64,000 bases of DNA from Planomonospora sp. ID67723 (GTDB lineage: Bacteria > Actinomycetota > Actinomycetes > Streptosporangiales > Streptosporangiaceae), in the NCBI RefSeq assembly GCF_015711605.1, contig NZ_JABTEZ010000008.1, forward strand, positions 1 through 64,000, given 5' to 3'. Every line of letters begins with the position of its first letter. The stretch's first letter is position 1. This document shows, in pieces, positions 1-8,233 of this stretch. A program made the position numbers and the translations under genes. The notes beneath the pieces were generated by a model, which saw nothing but the letters and a program-made list of their open reading frames with translations, was not told the DNA's origin and searched no databases.

Positions 1-303
1 CGGATCGCGACCACTCCGTCTCCGGAGCAACCCTTCAACCTTACTCCAACATCCGGTCTGTGTCCAATCGTGCTGACACACCCGAAATGTCGGGGTTTGA
101 AGAGAAGGGGGCGCAGGGACTCGCCCTGCAGGAAGAACATTAGCAGGACTCCGGCGTCCCAGAGACAACTTGCCAACCATCCCCGAGACTCAAGCGTCCC
201 AAACCTGTTGGTGCGCAACCAGACGTCAAGCCATCCGCAATCGAGTCTGGATACGACTAGGCACAAGGGTCAGGACTCTGGCTCTGCCACGGAGGTGACC
301 ACC
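1..303. other. Left-edge stretch without a recognisable gene
   Basis: I see no convincing coding sequence or RNA gene here. An open frame continues leftward from the gene at 304, but its composition is less GC-rich and its residues look non-coding. A Shine-Dalgarno-like GGAGGTGA lies at about 291-298, just before the ATG at 304, so this stretch probably holds that gene's promoter. No clear -35/-10 pair was identified. Confidence 0.4.
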
Positions 304-705
304 ATGACTCGCTCGGAGTTCGACGACATCCGCGCACACATCGCAGCGGAGGCCGACCGTCCCGGTGACCTTCTCCGAGTCGCCCGGTCTCTGCTGGACG
401 ACCTGGAGGCCGCACGGATGCGCGAGGCCACCCTCCGTTCCTACTATCTGCGGCTTCTCACCGCTGCACGGGCGACGGTCGCCGCGGAGACGGCCGGATA
501 CCCGGAACCGCTCGCCTTCCTCACCGACGAGCTCGCCAAGCGTGGCCAGCTGCCGGCGACCGGGGACGAGGTGAACCGGATCCTGGCCGACGCGCACACC
601 GCAGCCGCGCTGCTCGCCTCCCTGGAACAGGATCCGGCAAGAACCGCCGGGAACGGCCCTCGTGTCCGCAGGTGTCTGGGCACCAGCCGCACTCTCCCTC
701 GATGA
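304..705 (+). CDS. Hypothetical helical protein, possibly frameshifted near its 3' end
   Basis: A 133-residue protein of unknown function. The ATG at 304 was chosen because a GGAGGTGA ribosome binding site sits about 5 bases upstream. The first 110 or so residues are rich in Ala, Leu, Glu and Arg and look alpha-helical; no domain is recognised. The last 25 residues (after about 630) are Arg/Gly/Thr-rich and look out of frame. The +1 frame from about 650 to the TAA at 746-748 reads as a natural protein end (SLDEAFRVIDLALNRYL). The intact gene may therefore span 304-748 with a one-base frameshift. Function cannot be assigned. Confidence 0.5.
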   Translation: MTRSEFDDIRAHIAAEADRPGDLLRVARSLLDDLEAARMREATLRSYYLRLLTAARATVAAETAGYPEPLAFLTDELAKRGQLPATGDEVNRILADAHTAAALLASLEQDPARTAGNGPRVRRCLGTSRTLPR

Positions 706-759
706 GGCGTTCCGCGTCATTGACCTGGCCTTGAACCGGTATCTGTAAGACTTCAAGCC

Positions 760-987
760 ATGTGGCAGCGGGGGATGAATTGGGCTGCGACGACCCTTGT
801 GGGCGTCTTCGGGATTCTGTGGATCGGTGTCGTGGTCTTCGCAGCCGTCCATGTGTCGATCTGGGCGCGGATCGGCCAGGCGCTCATGGGCGGATTCCTC
901 ATGGGCTGGGCCCTCTACAAGGCGAGTCTGCTGGTGCGCCGTACCGAGCCGAGGTTCGTGCCACGGCACCGACGGGTCAGGACCTGA
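760..987 (+). CDS. Small two-helix membrane protein, hypothetical
   Basis: A 75-residue protein with two hydrophobic stretches (about residues 10-32 and 36-57) followed by an Arg-rich tail ending RHRRVRT. This suggests a small inner-membrane protein with a cytoplasmic basic C-terminus. It begins 11 bases after the TAA that ends the alternative frame of the preceding gene, so the two could be cotranscribed. The ribosome binding site is weak. No family is recognised. Confidence 0.4.
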   Translation: MWQRGMNWAATTLVGVFGILWIGVVVFAAVHVSIWARIGQALMGGFLMGWALYKASLLVRRTEPRFVPRHRRVRT

Positions 988-1014
988 GCCCACCCGCCCG
1001 TCGACGCTCCCGGC

Positions 1015-1782
1015 TCAGTTCTCCGGCGTGTACGGCGGAGCCACGCCCCATCCCCAGTGGGGCACGGGAGCCTGGGCCGGCGGGGTGGCGCCGGGTTGGG
1101 AGTTGGCGAAGGCCAGGCGCGTCCCCCACTCGATATAGCCGAGGAAGGCCGCACGGAACTCCGGATCATCGGGAAGGCCGACCTCGTCGGCGGCGTCCAG
1201 GAGGAGGTTCACCCAGCGGCGGCGCTGCGGCTCGGTGATGGCCCTGCCCAGGTGCTGGGAGAGCATGTGGGGGTAGCCACCGCGTTCACGGGTGTAGCGG
1301 TCCGGCCCGCCGAAGACCTCACCGAGCCACATCGCCACGTAGCGGGGGTGACGGGGATCCATGCCCGCGAAGAGCGGGCCTATCAGGTCGTCTTTGCGGA
1401 CGTGGCCGTAGAAGGTCTCGGTGAGCCGGTCGAGCGCCTCGGCGCCGCCGGCCCACTCGTAGAGCGTCGGCACCGAGGAGCCCCGGCCCCGGACCTCGGT
1501 GGGCGCGTAGTGGCGCATCTCCTCGATGTCGGTGACGTACGGCCTGATCTCCGCGAGGAAGGCCGCGAAGTCCGGACCGCCCCTGAAGCCCTGGAGGTGG
1601 TCCTCGGCCGAAGTCCAGGTGATGCGCAGGACGTAACAGGCGGGCTCGTCCACGCACCGGGTGAGCTCGTAGTCGACGCACTGGGGGGCGTTCGCCAGGG
1701 GAACGGCCGCGCGGCGGTAGGCGGCCTCGAACTCCTCCGCGCGCTCGGTGGGGATGCGATAGCGGATGTACTCGACGATCAT
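1015..1782 (-). CDS. Antibiotic-biosynthesis-monooxygenase-like domain fused to a truncated globin
   Basis: A 255-residue two-domain protein. Residues about 1-95 resemble the dimeric ABM ferredoxin-like fold (start MIVEYIRYRIP, then VDYELTRCVDEP and YVLRITW), a family that includes haem-degrading and quinol-forming monooxygenases. Residues about 110-235 match a group II truncated haemoglobin: TLYEWAGG, LTETFYGHV, GPLFAGMD and the YPHMLSQHLGRAIT segment whose His is the likely proximal haem ligand. The tail is Pro-rich. The ATG at 1782 was chosen over an open frame reaching 1860 because GAGGACGG lies just upstream and homology begins there. Haem binding is expected. The role (oxygen or NO chemistry coupled to oxidation) is inferred from the fusion. 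Confidence 0.85.
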   Translation of the reverse strand: MIVEYIRYRIPTERAEEFEAAYRRAAVPLANAPQCVDYELTRCVDEPACYVLRITWTSAEDHLQGFRGGPDFAAFLAEIRPYVTDIEEMRHYAPTEVRGRGSSVPTLYEWAGGAEALDRLTETFYGHVRKDDLIGPLFAGMDPRHPRYVAMWLGEVFGGPDRYTRERGGYPHMLSQHLGRAITEPQRRRWVNLLLDAADEVGLPDDPEFRAAFLGYIEWGTRLAFANSQPGATPPAQAPVPHWGWGVAPPYTPEN

Positions 1783-1858
1783 GGGTCCGTCCTCGGGGGA
1801 AACGTGATCTCCCACCCATGTAATCATGTAATCGACCGCCCGAACACCCTGAAACGAC

Positions 1859-1891
1859 AAAGGCCCGGATCTCGATGAGATCCGGGCCTTT
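1859..1891 (-). terminator. Terminator of first initiator tRNA
   Basis: A perfect 15-bp hairpin (arms 1859-1873 and 1877-1891, 3-nt loop) begins 4 bases after the tRNA 3' end. The arm ends in three A/T pairs, so on the minus strand the hairpin finishes with TTT. The same hairpin follows the second tRNA copy. Confidence 0.8.
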
Positions 1892-1894
1892 CCT

Positions 1895-1971
1895 TGGTAG
1901 CGGGGACAGGATTTGAACCTGCGACCTCTGGGTTATGAGCCCAGCGAGCTACCGAACTGCTCCACCCCGCG
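1895..1971 (-). tRNA. Initiator tRNA-fMet (CAU), copy 1
   Basis: A 77-nt cloverleaf with encoded CCA. The anticodon is CAU in the loop CTCATAA, flanked by the three consecutive G-C pairs (GGG/CCC) in the anticodon stem that mark initiator tRNAs. The acceptor stem starts CGCGGGG and ends CCCCGCT, so position 1-72 is an unpaired C-U, also typical of initiators. It is identical to the copy at 2069-2145. Confidence 0.96.
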
Positions 1972-1986
1972 TCGGTGTGTGTCTGA

Positions 1987-2015
1987 AGATTACCCCATCC
2001 CCCAGGGAGGAGCAA
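1987..2015 (-). promoter_or_regulatory. Candidate sigma-70-type promoter for tRNA-fMet copy 1
   Basis: On the minus strand TTGCTC (2010-2015) is followed by a 17-bp spacer and TAATCT (1987-1992). Transcription would begin a few bases upstream of the tRNA 5' end at 1971. The signals fit a housekeeping promoter; no experiment is implied. Confidence 0.55.
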
Positions 2016-2032
2016 ATTGACTCGACAAAGCG

Positions 2033-2065
2033 AAAGGCCCGGATCTCGATGAGATCCGGGCCTTT
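2033..2065 (-). terminator. Terminator of second initiator tRNA
   Basis: The same 15-bp perfect hairpin as at 1859-1891 (arms 2033-2047 and 2051-2065), starting 4 bases after the tRNA 3' end. Its presence after both copies shows the duplicated unit included the terminator. Confidence 0.8.
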
Positions 2066-2068
2066 CCT

Positions 2069-2145
2069 TGGTAGCGGGGACAGGATTTGAACCTGCGACC
2101 TCTGGGTTATGAGCCCAGCGAGCTACCGAACTGCTCCACCCCGCG
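2069..2145 (-). tRNA. Initiator tRNA-fMet (CAU), copy 2
   Basis: Identical in sequence to the tRNA at 1895-1971: CAU anticodon, GGG/CCC anticodon-stem pairs, C-U mismatch at 1-72 and encoded CCA. The copies are 174 bp apart. Identity extends through the downstream hairpin and about 10 bases upstream (GACACACACCGAC-like), then stops, indicating a short tandem duplication. Confidence 0.96.
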
Positions 2146-2160
2146 TCGGTGTGTGTCCCA

Positions 2161-2190
2161 ACACTATCCGACGATGGGAGCGGAAGCGAA
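2161..2190 (-). promoter_or_regulatory. Candidate promoter for tRNA-fMet copy 2
   Basis: On the minus strand TTCGCT (2185-2190), an 18-bp spacer and TAGTGT (2161-2166) precede the tRNA. This is a weaker match than the copy 1 promoter, and the sequence differs from it, so the promoters were not part of the duplicated unit. Confidence 0.35.
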
Positions 2191-2207
2191 TCGATGGGTG
2201 CCGTGCC

Positions 2208-5200
2208 CTACGAACTGGGCGACGGCGACGGTGCGGGCGTCCCTGACGGGGACGGGGACGGGGAACCCGAAGGCGCCGGGGTCGCGGTCGGAGAGGCCAC
2301 GGGGGCGGCCACGCCTTCCAGCTTCTTCAGCGCATCGGCCAGCTTCTTCTGGGCCTCGCCGTACGCCACCCAGTCCGGCGGGTTCTTGGCCAGGGCCGCC
2401 TGGGCGCCGTTGTAGGCCTCCTGAGCGTCCTTGATGGCCTTGGCCAGCTCGGCCTCCGACAGGGCCGGCCGTTCGGGCGCGGTCGTCGGCGGTGCGGTCG
2501 GCGTGGTCGGGGTACCGGTGTCGGGTGGCGTGGCCGGCGGAGTGGCGGCGGTCCCGAAGACCTCCTTCAGCGCCGCTTCGAGCGTGTCGCCCGATCCGAC
2601 CTTGCTTCCGTACCCCACCAGGACCCGGCGAAGGATCGGGTACGGCTCCTGACCGGCTCCTCCCGCGATCTCCACATACACCGGCTCGACATAGACCAGG
2701 CCACCGGCGAACGGCAGGGTCAGCAGGTTGCCGTAGCGGACCTTCGCCTGCCCCAGGCCCAGCAGGTTGAGCTCACCGGAGAACTTGTTCTGGAAGTTGT
2801 TCTGCACCTGTCCCGGTCCCGGGATCGTGGTGCTGGACGGCATGCGCAGGATGCGCAGCTTCCCGTAGTCGGATCCCGAAGTGGCGTTCACGGCCATGAA
2901 CGCCGCCAGGTTCGGCCCCTGACGCGGCACGAAGGTCGTGGTCAGGGAGAAAGACGGAGCCGTCGTCCCGGGCATCTTGACCGACAGGTAGTACGGCGGC
3001 TGCTTGACGTCGCCGCCGGAGGGGTCGTTCGGGACGTTCCAGAAGTCCTGCCCGCTGTAGAAGGCGTCCGGATCGGAGACGTGGTAGCGGGAGAGCACGT
3101 CGCGCTGGACCTTGAACAGCGCCTCCGGGTAGCGCAGGTGCTGGTTGAGGCTCTCGGAGATCTCGGTCTTCGGCTTGATGACGGTCGGGAACGCCTTCAT
3201 CCAGGTCTTCAGGATCGGGTCGCTGTCGTCCCACGCGTACAGGTTCACGGTGCCGTCGTAGGCGTCCACCGTGGCCTTGACCGAGTTGCGCATGTAGTTG
3301 ATCTGGTCGCGTGGCTGCTGCACCACCAGGCGCGGGTCGGTGACCGTGTCCCGCGTCATCTCGTCCAGGCTCTTGCTCTGGGCGTAGGGGTAGGCGTTGG
3401 AGGTGGTGTAGGCGTCGACGATCCAGACCACCCGGCCGTCGATGATCGCCGGGTAGGGGTTGTTGTCCAGGCTCAGGAACGGCGCGACCTTGGCGATCCG
3501 CTTGGCAGGGTCGCGTTCGTACAGGATCTTGGACTTGTCGTCGATGTCACCCGAGAGCAGCAGGTTGATCTCGCCGTACTTGGCCGCGTAGAGCATCCGG
3601 TTGAAGAACGACCCGATCGGGACACCGCCCTTGCCGGTGTAGGTGGTGTTCTTCTGGCCGGTGCCGGTGCCGGCGCCGTTGTTCTCGGAGAAGGGGTAGT
3701 CGAGCTCCTGCTCCCTGTCACCGCCCACGACGGAGTAGTCGGCGGCGAGCGGGTGCTCGCCGAAGTAGATCCGCGACTCCTTGAGCTTGGTCTGCTCGGT
3801 CAGGGGGCCGGTGACCGGCATGTCCTTGGCGGTGAAGTCGGGCAGGCCCTCGGCGTCGACTCTGTTGCCCGGCGCGGCCACGAAACCGTAGCCGTGGGTG
3901 TAGACCAGGTGCCGGTTGATCCAGTTGTTCTGCTCCGCCGGCGGGCCGATGAGTTCGCGCACGGCCACCACGGTGTCGCGCATCGTGCCCGTTTCCGGGT
4001 CGCGGTAGCGGTCGACATCGAGCTTGTCCGGGAAGTCGTAGAAGCCGCGGATCCGCTGCTTCTGCTGGTAGGTCTGGCCGACCAGGTTCGGGTCGAGCAG
4101 GCGCACCCCGGAGATCGAGGTGTCGGTGCTGACCGCGGCGTCGGTCGCGTTGCCCTGCGCGTTGTACGGGATGACCTCGGAGTCCTGGACGTCGTAGGCC
4201 TTCCGGGTGGCGTCGATGTTGCGGTCGATGAACTCCCGTTCGCGCGCCTGCTCGTTCGGCTTGACCTGGAACTGCTGGACCAGGGCCGGGTAGACCCCGC
4301 CGATCAGGACCGCCGAGAGCACCAGGAGGCCGAAGCCGACGCCGGGCAGCATGCCGCCGGGCCGTACGATCCCCGCGAAGAACAGGGCCGCGCAGATCAG
4401 CGCGATGAACATCAGGATGGTCTTGGCCGGCAGCACCGCGTTGACGTCGGTGTACGAGGCGCCGTGCACGAAACCGCGGTCGGAGAAGACCAGGCCGTAG
4501 CGGTCGTACCAGTAGGCGACCGCCTTGAGCAGCACGAACACGCCCAGCAGCGCCGACAGGTGCACCCGCGCCGCGCGCGAGGCGTGCACGCCCGGCGACT
4601 GGAGGCGGAACCCGCCGTACAGGTAGTGGACGATCGTGGCCAGGACGGCCGAGAGCACTACCGCGGTGAACAGGAAGTTCAGCACCATCCGGATGAACGG
4701 ATAGGTGAACATGAAGAACGAGATGTCTTCCTTGAACTGCGCGTCGACCTCGCCGAACGGCACGGCGTTGACGAACTCCAGCCAGGTCTTCCACTGGCCG
4801 CCGAAGGACGAACCCGCGAACAGCGCGAGCACCGCGAGGCCGATCAGGAAGATCAGCTTCCGGTGCGGGTCGAGGGCCATCCGGTAGCGGTCGGCGCCGC
4901 TGGCGCCGCCGAACATGCCTGGGCCGAACATCGGCCGCATCCGGTAGGCCAGCAGCATGTTGCCGCCCACGATGCCGACCATCGCCACGGCGCCCACCAC
5001 GAAGAGCAGGATCTGCGTGACGACCACGCCGGAGAACACAGCCGTGTAGTCCACCGAGTCGTACCAGAGGTAGTCGGTGAAGATACCGGCGAAGAGAAAG
5101 AAGAAAGCCACGATCGCGACGAGGGCGATCACCACAGGAAGCAGCAGTCGTGGCCGGCGGGGCAAGCGCATCGCCCTACCGGCTCCGGGGGTCCGGAAGC

Positions 5201-5210
5201 TCAAGGCCAA
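2208..5210 (-). CDS. UPF0182 family large membrane protein
   Basis: A protein of about 1000 residues of the UPF0182 (COG1615) family, found widely in actinobacteria and of unknown function. The N-terminal third holds about seven transmembrane helices; the first (about residues 25-45) is followed by the family signature TDYLWYDSVDY. The middle is a large soluble domain, probably extracytoplasmic, with family motifs such as YTHGYGFVAAPGN and IYFGE. The last 100 residues are Pro/Thr/Ser-rich, surrounding a helical repeat (EAYNGAQAALAK). The start is uncertain: TTG at 5210 has a Shine-Dalgarno directly abutting it, and an ATG at 5171 before LPRRPRLLL is a good alternative. Orthologues sit next to the PDZ-Lon gene, as here. 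Confidence 0.92.
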   Translation of the reverse strand: MALSFRTPGAGRAMRLPRRPRLLLPVVIALVAIVAFFFLFAGIFTDYLWYDSVDYTAVFSGVVVTQILLFVVGAVAMVGIVGGNMLLAYRMRPMFGPGMFGGASGADRYRMALDPHRKLIFLIGLAVLALFAGSSFGGQWKTWLEFVNAVPFGEVDAQFKEDISFFMFTYPFIRMVLNFLFTAVVLSAVLATIVHYLYGGFRLQSPGVHASRAARVHLSALLGVFVLLKAVAYWYDRYGLVFSDRGFVHGASYTDVNAVLPAKTILMFIALICAALFFAGIVRPGGMLPGVGFGLLVLSAVLIGGVYPALVQQFQVKPNEQAREREFIDRNIDATRKAYDVQDSEVIPYNAQGNATDAAVSTDTSISGVRLLDPNLVGQTYQQKQRIRGFYDFPDKLDVDRYRDPETGTMRDTVVAVRELIGPPAEQNNWINRHLVYTHGYGFVAAPGNRVDAEGLPDFTAKDMPVTGPLTEQTKLKESRIYFGEHPLAADYSVVGGDREQELDYPFSENNGAGTGTGQKNTTYTGKGGVPIGSFFNRMLYAAKYGEINLLLSGDIDDKSKILYERDPAKRIAKVAPFLSLDNNPYPAIIDGRVVWIVDAYTTSNAYPYAQSKSLDEMTRDTVTDPRLVVQQPRDQINYMRNSVKATVDAYDGTVNLYAWDDSDPILKTWMKAFPTVIKPKTEISESLNQHLRYPEALFKVQRDVLSRYHVSDPDAFYSGQDFWNVPNDPSGGDVKQPPYYLSVKMPGTTAPSFSLTTTFVPRQGPNLAAFMAVNATSGSDYGKLRILRMPSSTTIPGPGQVQNNFQNKFSGELNLLGLGQAKVRYGNLLTLPFAGGLVYVEPVYVEIAGGAGQEPYPILRRVLVGYGSKVGSGDTLEAALKEVFGTAATPPATPPDTGTPTTPTAPPTTAPERPALSEAELAKAIKDAQEAYNGAQAALAKNPPDWVAYGEAQKKLADALKKLEGVAAPVASPTATPAPSGSPSPSPSGTPAPSPSPSS

Positions 5211-5441
5211 CCCCTTGTCGTAAGAGCACGGTCCGTGTCTGGCAACCTACACCGGCGGGGGTTCCGTCGCGCTCAACCGCTCGCGCGGTCCTGCCACGGC
5301 GTCCCGTCGGTCTCGGGTCCAGTACGGCTAACGCACGGGATGCCGGATCGGTGCCCGGACGGCGGTACCGGTCCGTCCGGGCACCGGCTCCCGGCGCAGG
5401 CGGCTCCGTGGCGGTTCCGGGGACCGGGTGCGGCCCCGGTG

Positions 5442-6485
5442 TCAGCCCGCCGAGCAGCCGGGAGCGCCCTTGCCGGTGCGCACGGCGTCCAGCGCCTGGA
5501 CCGCGCCGTGGAGCGTCTCCACCCTGATCAGCTTGAGCCCGTCGGGGACCGCGGCGAGCGCCTCGGCGCAGTTGGCCGCGGGGGTGAGGAAGAACGTCGC
5601 CCCGGCCTCGCGCGCCCCCACCATCTTCTGCTGGACGCCGCCGATCGGGCCGACCTGGCCGTCAGGGGTGATCGTCCCGGTCCCGGCGACGGCCTTGCCG
5701 CCGGTCATGGCGCCGGGGGTGAGTTTGTCCATGATGCCGAGGGAGAACATCATCCCCGCGCTCGGTCCGCCGACGTCGCCGACGTTGATGTTCACCTCGA
5801 ACGGGAACTTGTAGCGGATCGCCATGGAGATGCCGACGATGGGTGTGCCGTCCTTGGCCGCGACGGTGGGGACGGTCACCGTGACCTTCTGCCCGCCCCG
5901 CTCGACGACGAAGGTGACCTGCTCGCCCGCCTTGTGCTTGCGGACGGTCGAGGAGATGGTCTCGCGGTCCGCGGCGGGCACCCCGTCCACCGAAACGATC
6001 TCGTCGCCCTGGGTGAACTTCCCGTGCGCCGGCAGGCCCTTCTCGGCGGACGCCACGGTCACGGCCGAGGTGTAGGGGATCTTCAGCTCCGTGAGGGCCG
6101 CGGCCGTCGCGTCGTCCTGGGAGTTGGTCATCTCCTGGGTGTTCTGCTCCTCGACCTCCTCGGCGGTGGTCGCCGGAGGGAAGATCGTCTCCTCGGGCAC
6201 GACCGCGATGGTCGGGTCGAGCCAGCCCCGCAGCGCGGTGAACAGGTCGATCCTGGTGCCGGGCCCGCCCTGGTAGGCCACCGTGACCAGGCTGAGCTTG
6301 CCGTCGGTGGGGTAGGTCTGGCGCCCGGCGATGCTGATCACCGGCTTGCCCTTGACGTCGCCGATGGTGTTCTCGGTCGGCCCCGGACTCAGCACGACGT
6401 ACGGCACCGGCAGCACGGTGCCGGCGACGCCCAGGACGAGGGTGAGGAAGCCGGCCACCATGAGGGTCAGCGCACGTCGGGACAT
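5442..6485 (-). CDS. Membrane-anchored PDZ and Lon (S16) protease domain protein
   Basis: 347 residues. An N-terminal transmembrane helix (about 7-30) is followed by an extracytoplasmic region, a PDZ domain (about 145-205, FTQGDEIVSVDGV) and a Lon-type S16 catalytic domain. The catalytic Ser is in GGPSAG (about Ser242) and the catalytic Lys in GGVQQK (about Lys287), so the Ser-Lys dyad is intact. This is the architecture of YlbL-type secreted-side proteases. Substrates are unknown. It lies about 230 bp downstream of the UPF0182 gene on the same strand, an arrangement conserved in actinobacteria. Confidence 0.92.
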   Translation of the reverse strand: MSRRALTLMVAGFLTLVLGVAGTVLPVPYVVLSPGPTENTIGDVKGKPVISIAGRQTYPTDGKLSLVTVAYQGGPGTRIDLFTALRGWLDPTIAVVPEETIFPPATTAEEVEEQNTQEMTNSQDDATAAALTELKIPYTSAVTVASAEKGLPAHGKFTQGDEIVSVDGVPAADRETISSTVRKHKAGEQVTFVVERGGQKVTVTVPTVAAKDGTPIVGISMAIRYKFPFEVNINVGDVGGPSAGMMFSLGIMDKLTPGAMTGGKAVAGTGTITPDGQVGPIGGVQQKMVGAREAGATFFLTPAANCAEALAAVPDGLKLIRVETLHGAVQALDAVRTGKGAPGCSAG

Positions 6486-6545
6486 GGAGGGAAGCCTATG
6501 CGGTGACGGGGGGCGTGAGCGGACGGCCGGCGGGCGGGCGGAACC

Positions 6546-6971
6546 TCACTCGCAGGCCCCCACCCACTCGGTCGAGCCGTCGGCGAAGAGCTGGTTCTTC
6601 CAGATCGGGACCTCGCTCTTGAGGTCGTCGATCAGGCGCCGGGAGGCGGCGAACGCCTCGCCGCGGTGGGGGCAGGCGACGGCGACGACGACCGCGATGT
6701 CGCCGAGCTCCAGGTCTCCGACCCGGTGCACCGCGGCCAGCGCGGTGACCGGGAAGTCCGCGGCGACCTTCTCGGCCACCCGGCGCAGCTCGGCCTCGGC
6801 GCCGGGATGGGCGGAGTAGGACAGCTTCGTGACCGGCTTGCCGTGATCCTGGTCGCGGACCGTGCCGATGAAGACCGTCGTCCCTCCGGCGGCGTGGTCG
6901 CCTACTGCGGCGAGCACCTCGTCCACGGAGAGCTTCTGGTCACGAATACCCAGCAACCGGATGACATCCAC
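6546..6971 (-). CDS. moaE: Molybdopterin synthase catalytic subunit MoaE
   Basis: 141 residues, the usual MoaE length. It carries the family motifs FIGTVRDQDHG near residue 35, AVHRVGDLELGD, CPHRGEAF and the Lys-bearing VPIWKNQLF near residue 125 at the active site. MoaE uses the thiocarboxylated C-terminus of MoaD to convert cyclic pyranopterin monophosphate into molybdopterin in the cytoplasm. No moaD or other moa gene is adjacent, but the moeZ gene at 46024-47205 encodes the enzyme family that activates MoaD-like carriers. ATG at 6971 was chosen as the first start matching the family N-terminus. Confidence 0.95.
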   Translation of the reverse strand: MDVIRLLGIRDQKLSVDEVLAAVGDHAAGGTTVFIGTVRDQDHGKPVTKLSYSAHPGAEAELRRVAEKVAADFPVTALAAVHRVGDLELGDIAVVVAVACPHRGEAFAASRRLIDDLKSEVPIWKNQLFADGSTEWVGACE

Positions 6972-7080
6972 GCCGAAAAGACTACCGTCCCGGAACGACA
7001 GGACTCCGGCGGACGCCGTCCGCCGGGCCCGCCCGTCTCCCGTGAGCCGGCCCGCCTTCCGGGCCGGCCGGTCTCACCGG

Positions 7081-8154
7081 CTAGGTGCGGCGCTTCTTGC
7101 GCGCGACGCGGACGATCGCGGCGGTGCCGAGAACCGCGACGGTGGCGCCGGCCGCGGTGATCGTGGCCTCCTTGCCGGACAGCCGGCGGCCGACGACCGC
7201 GTGCTTGCCCTCACGCAGCTCCAGGAGATGGGCGAACGCCGCCTCGTTGGTCCACTGCGGTTTCCATCCCGCCGCGCGCAGCGCCGCGCAGTCGACCACC
7301 CAGGGGTAGACGACGTAGTGCAGATCGGCGGCGGGGGCGGGGGTGATGCCCAGCCGGTGCAGGCGCTGGGCGGTGCCGAAGGTCAGCCCGGCGGGCAGCT
7401 CGAACCGGCGCAGCCCGGAGATCTCCTCCACCTGCTCCTGCTCCAGCCAGCCCTCGCCCCCCACCGCGACCACCCCGGAGACGGCGCCGAGCGCGGCCAG
7501 CTCCAGCGCGGAGACCAGGTCGTCGATGTGGCAGAACTGCCAGCGCGGGCTGCACCCCTTCACGGTGAGCAGCCTGGGGGCCTCGAAGTGCCGGGTGACC
7601 ACGCTGTCCACTCCGGGGCCGACCAGGGCCGCCGGACGGAGCACGGTCACCTCCAGGCCGGGGTGGCTGCGCAGGGAGCGCCGGACCAGCGCCTCGATCT
7701 CCAGATGATCTCCGACCATGCCGGTGTCGGGCTCGGCGGCCACCGCGCCGTCTTCGGGCAGCGGGACCTCGTTGTCGGGAGCCGCGCCGTACACCATGGC
7801 GCTGGTGACCAGCACGACGCGGCGCACCCGGGCGGCGGCGCTGGCGGTGAGCACCGTCTGGGCCGCGCGCAGATTGTAGGCGCGGCGCTCTCCGGCGTCG
7901 GAGCCGAGCGCGTAGTCGGCCGACAGATGGACGAGCACGTCGATGTCGGATATCCGGTTCGCCAAGAGCGGATCCCGGACGTCGAGCACCCGCCACGTGA
8001 CGTCGGGCACGTCGCCGCGCTGCTCGTCGATGGCCACGACCCTGCGGAAATCCGCAGACGAGGCGACCTTCGCGAGGAATGCACGGCCGATACCCGAGGC
8101 CGCGCCGGTGACGGCGACGACCGGGGGCCGGAGGCGTTTCGAGGTAGGCACCAT
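7081..8154 (-). CDS. NAD(P)-dependent epimerase/dehydratase-like SDR with C-terminal membrane tail
   Basis: 357 residues. The extended-SDR Rossmann motif is GAASGIG (about residues 17-23), with DVLVHLSADYA and the SAMVYGA region carrying the catalytic-type Ser and Tyr. A substrate-side HIDDLVSALELA follows. The last 30 residues contain one hydrophobic helix (TITAAGATVAVLGTAAIVRV) and a KKRR end, so the protein is probably tail-anchored in the membrane. The substrate is unknown. The ATG at 8154 begins MVPTSKRL; the open frame continues far upstream over the DUF2342 gene, but that part is shadow. It is divergent from the gene at 8234. Confidence 0.85.
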   Translation of the reverse strand: MVPTSKRLRPPVVAVTGAASGIGRAFLAKVASSADFRRVVAIDEQRGDVPDVTWRVLDVRDPLLANRISDIDVLVHLSADYALGSDAGERRAYNLRAAQTVLTASAAARVRRVVLVTSAMVYGAAPDNEVPLPEDGAVAAEPDTGMVGDHLEIEALVRRSLRSHPGLEVTVLRPAALVGPGVDSVVTRHFEAPRLLTVKGCSPRWQFCHIDDLVSALELAALGAVSGVVAVGGEGWLEQEQVEEISGLRRFELPAGLTFGTAQRLHRLGITPAPAADLHYVVYPWVVDCAALRAAGWKPQWTNEAAFAHLLELREGKHAVVGRRLSGKEATITAAGATVAVLGTAAIVRVARKKRRT

Positions 8155-8233
8155 GTCCTCACTTTGCACTGATCCGCCGTGCGACGGATAACGTGGCGGA
8201 TGTGGACTCCTCCATCCTGCACGAGGTAGAGCG

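Noticed and set aside
3081-6506. Very long reading frame on the plus strand, 1141 codons
   Set aside because: It lies antisense to the UPF0182 and PDZ-Lon genes and encodes a Val/Gly/Arg/His-rich chain with no domain; it is a high-GC shadow frame.
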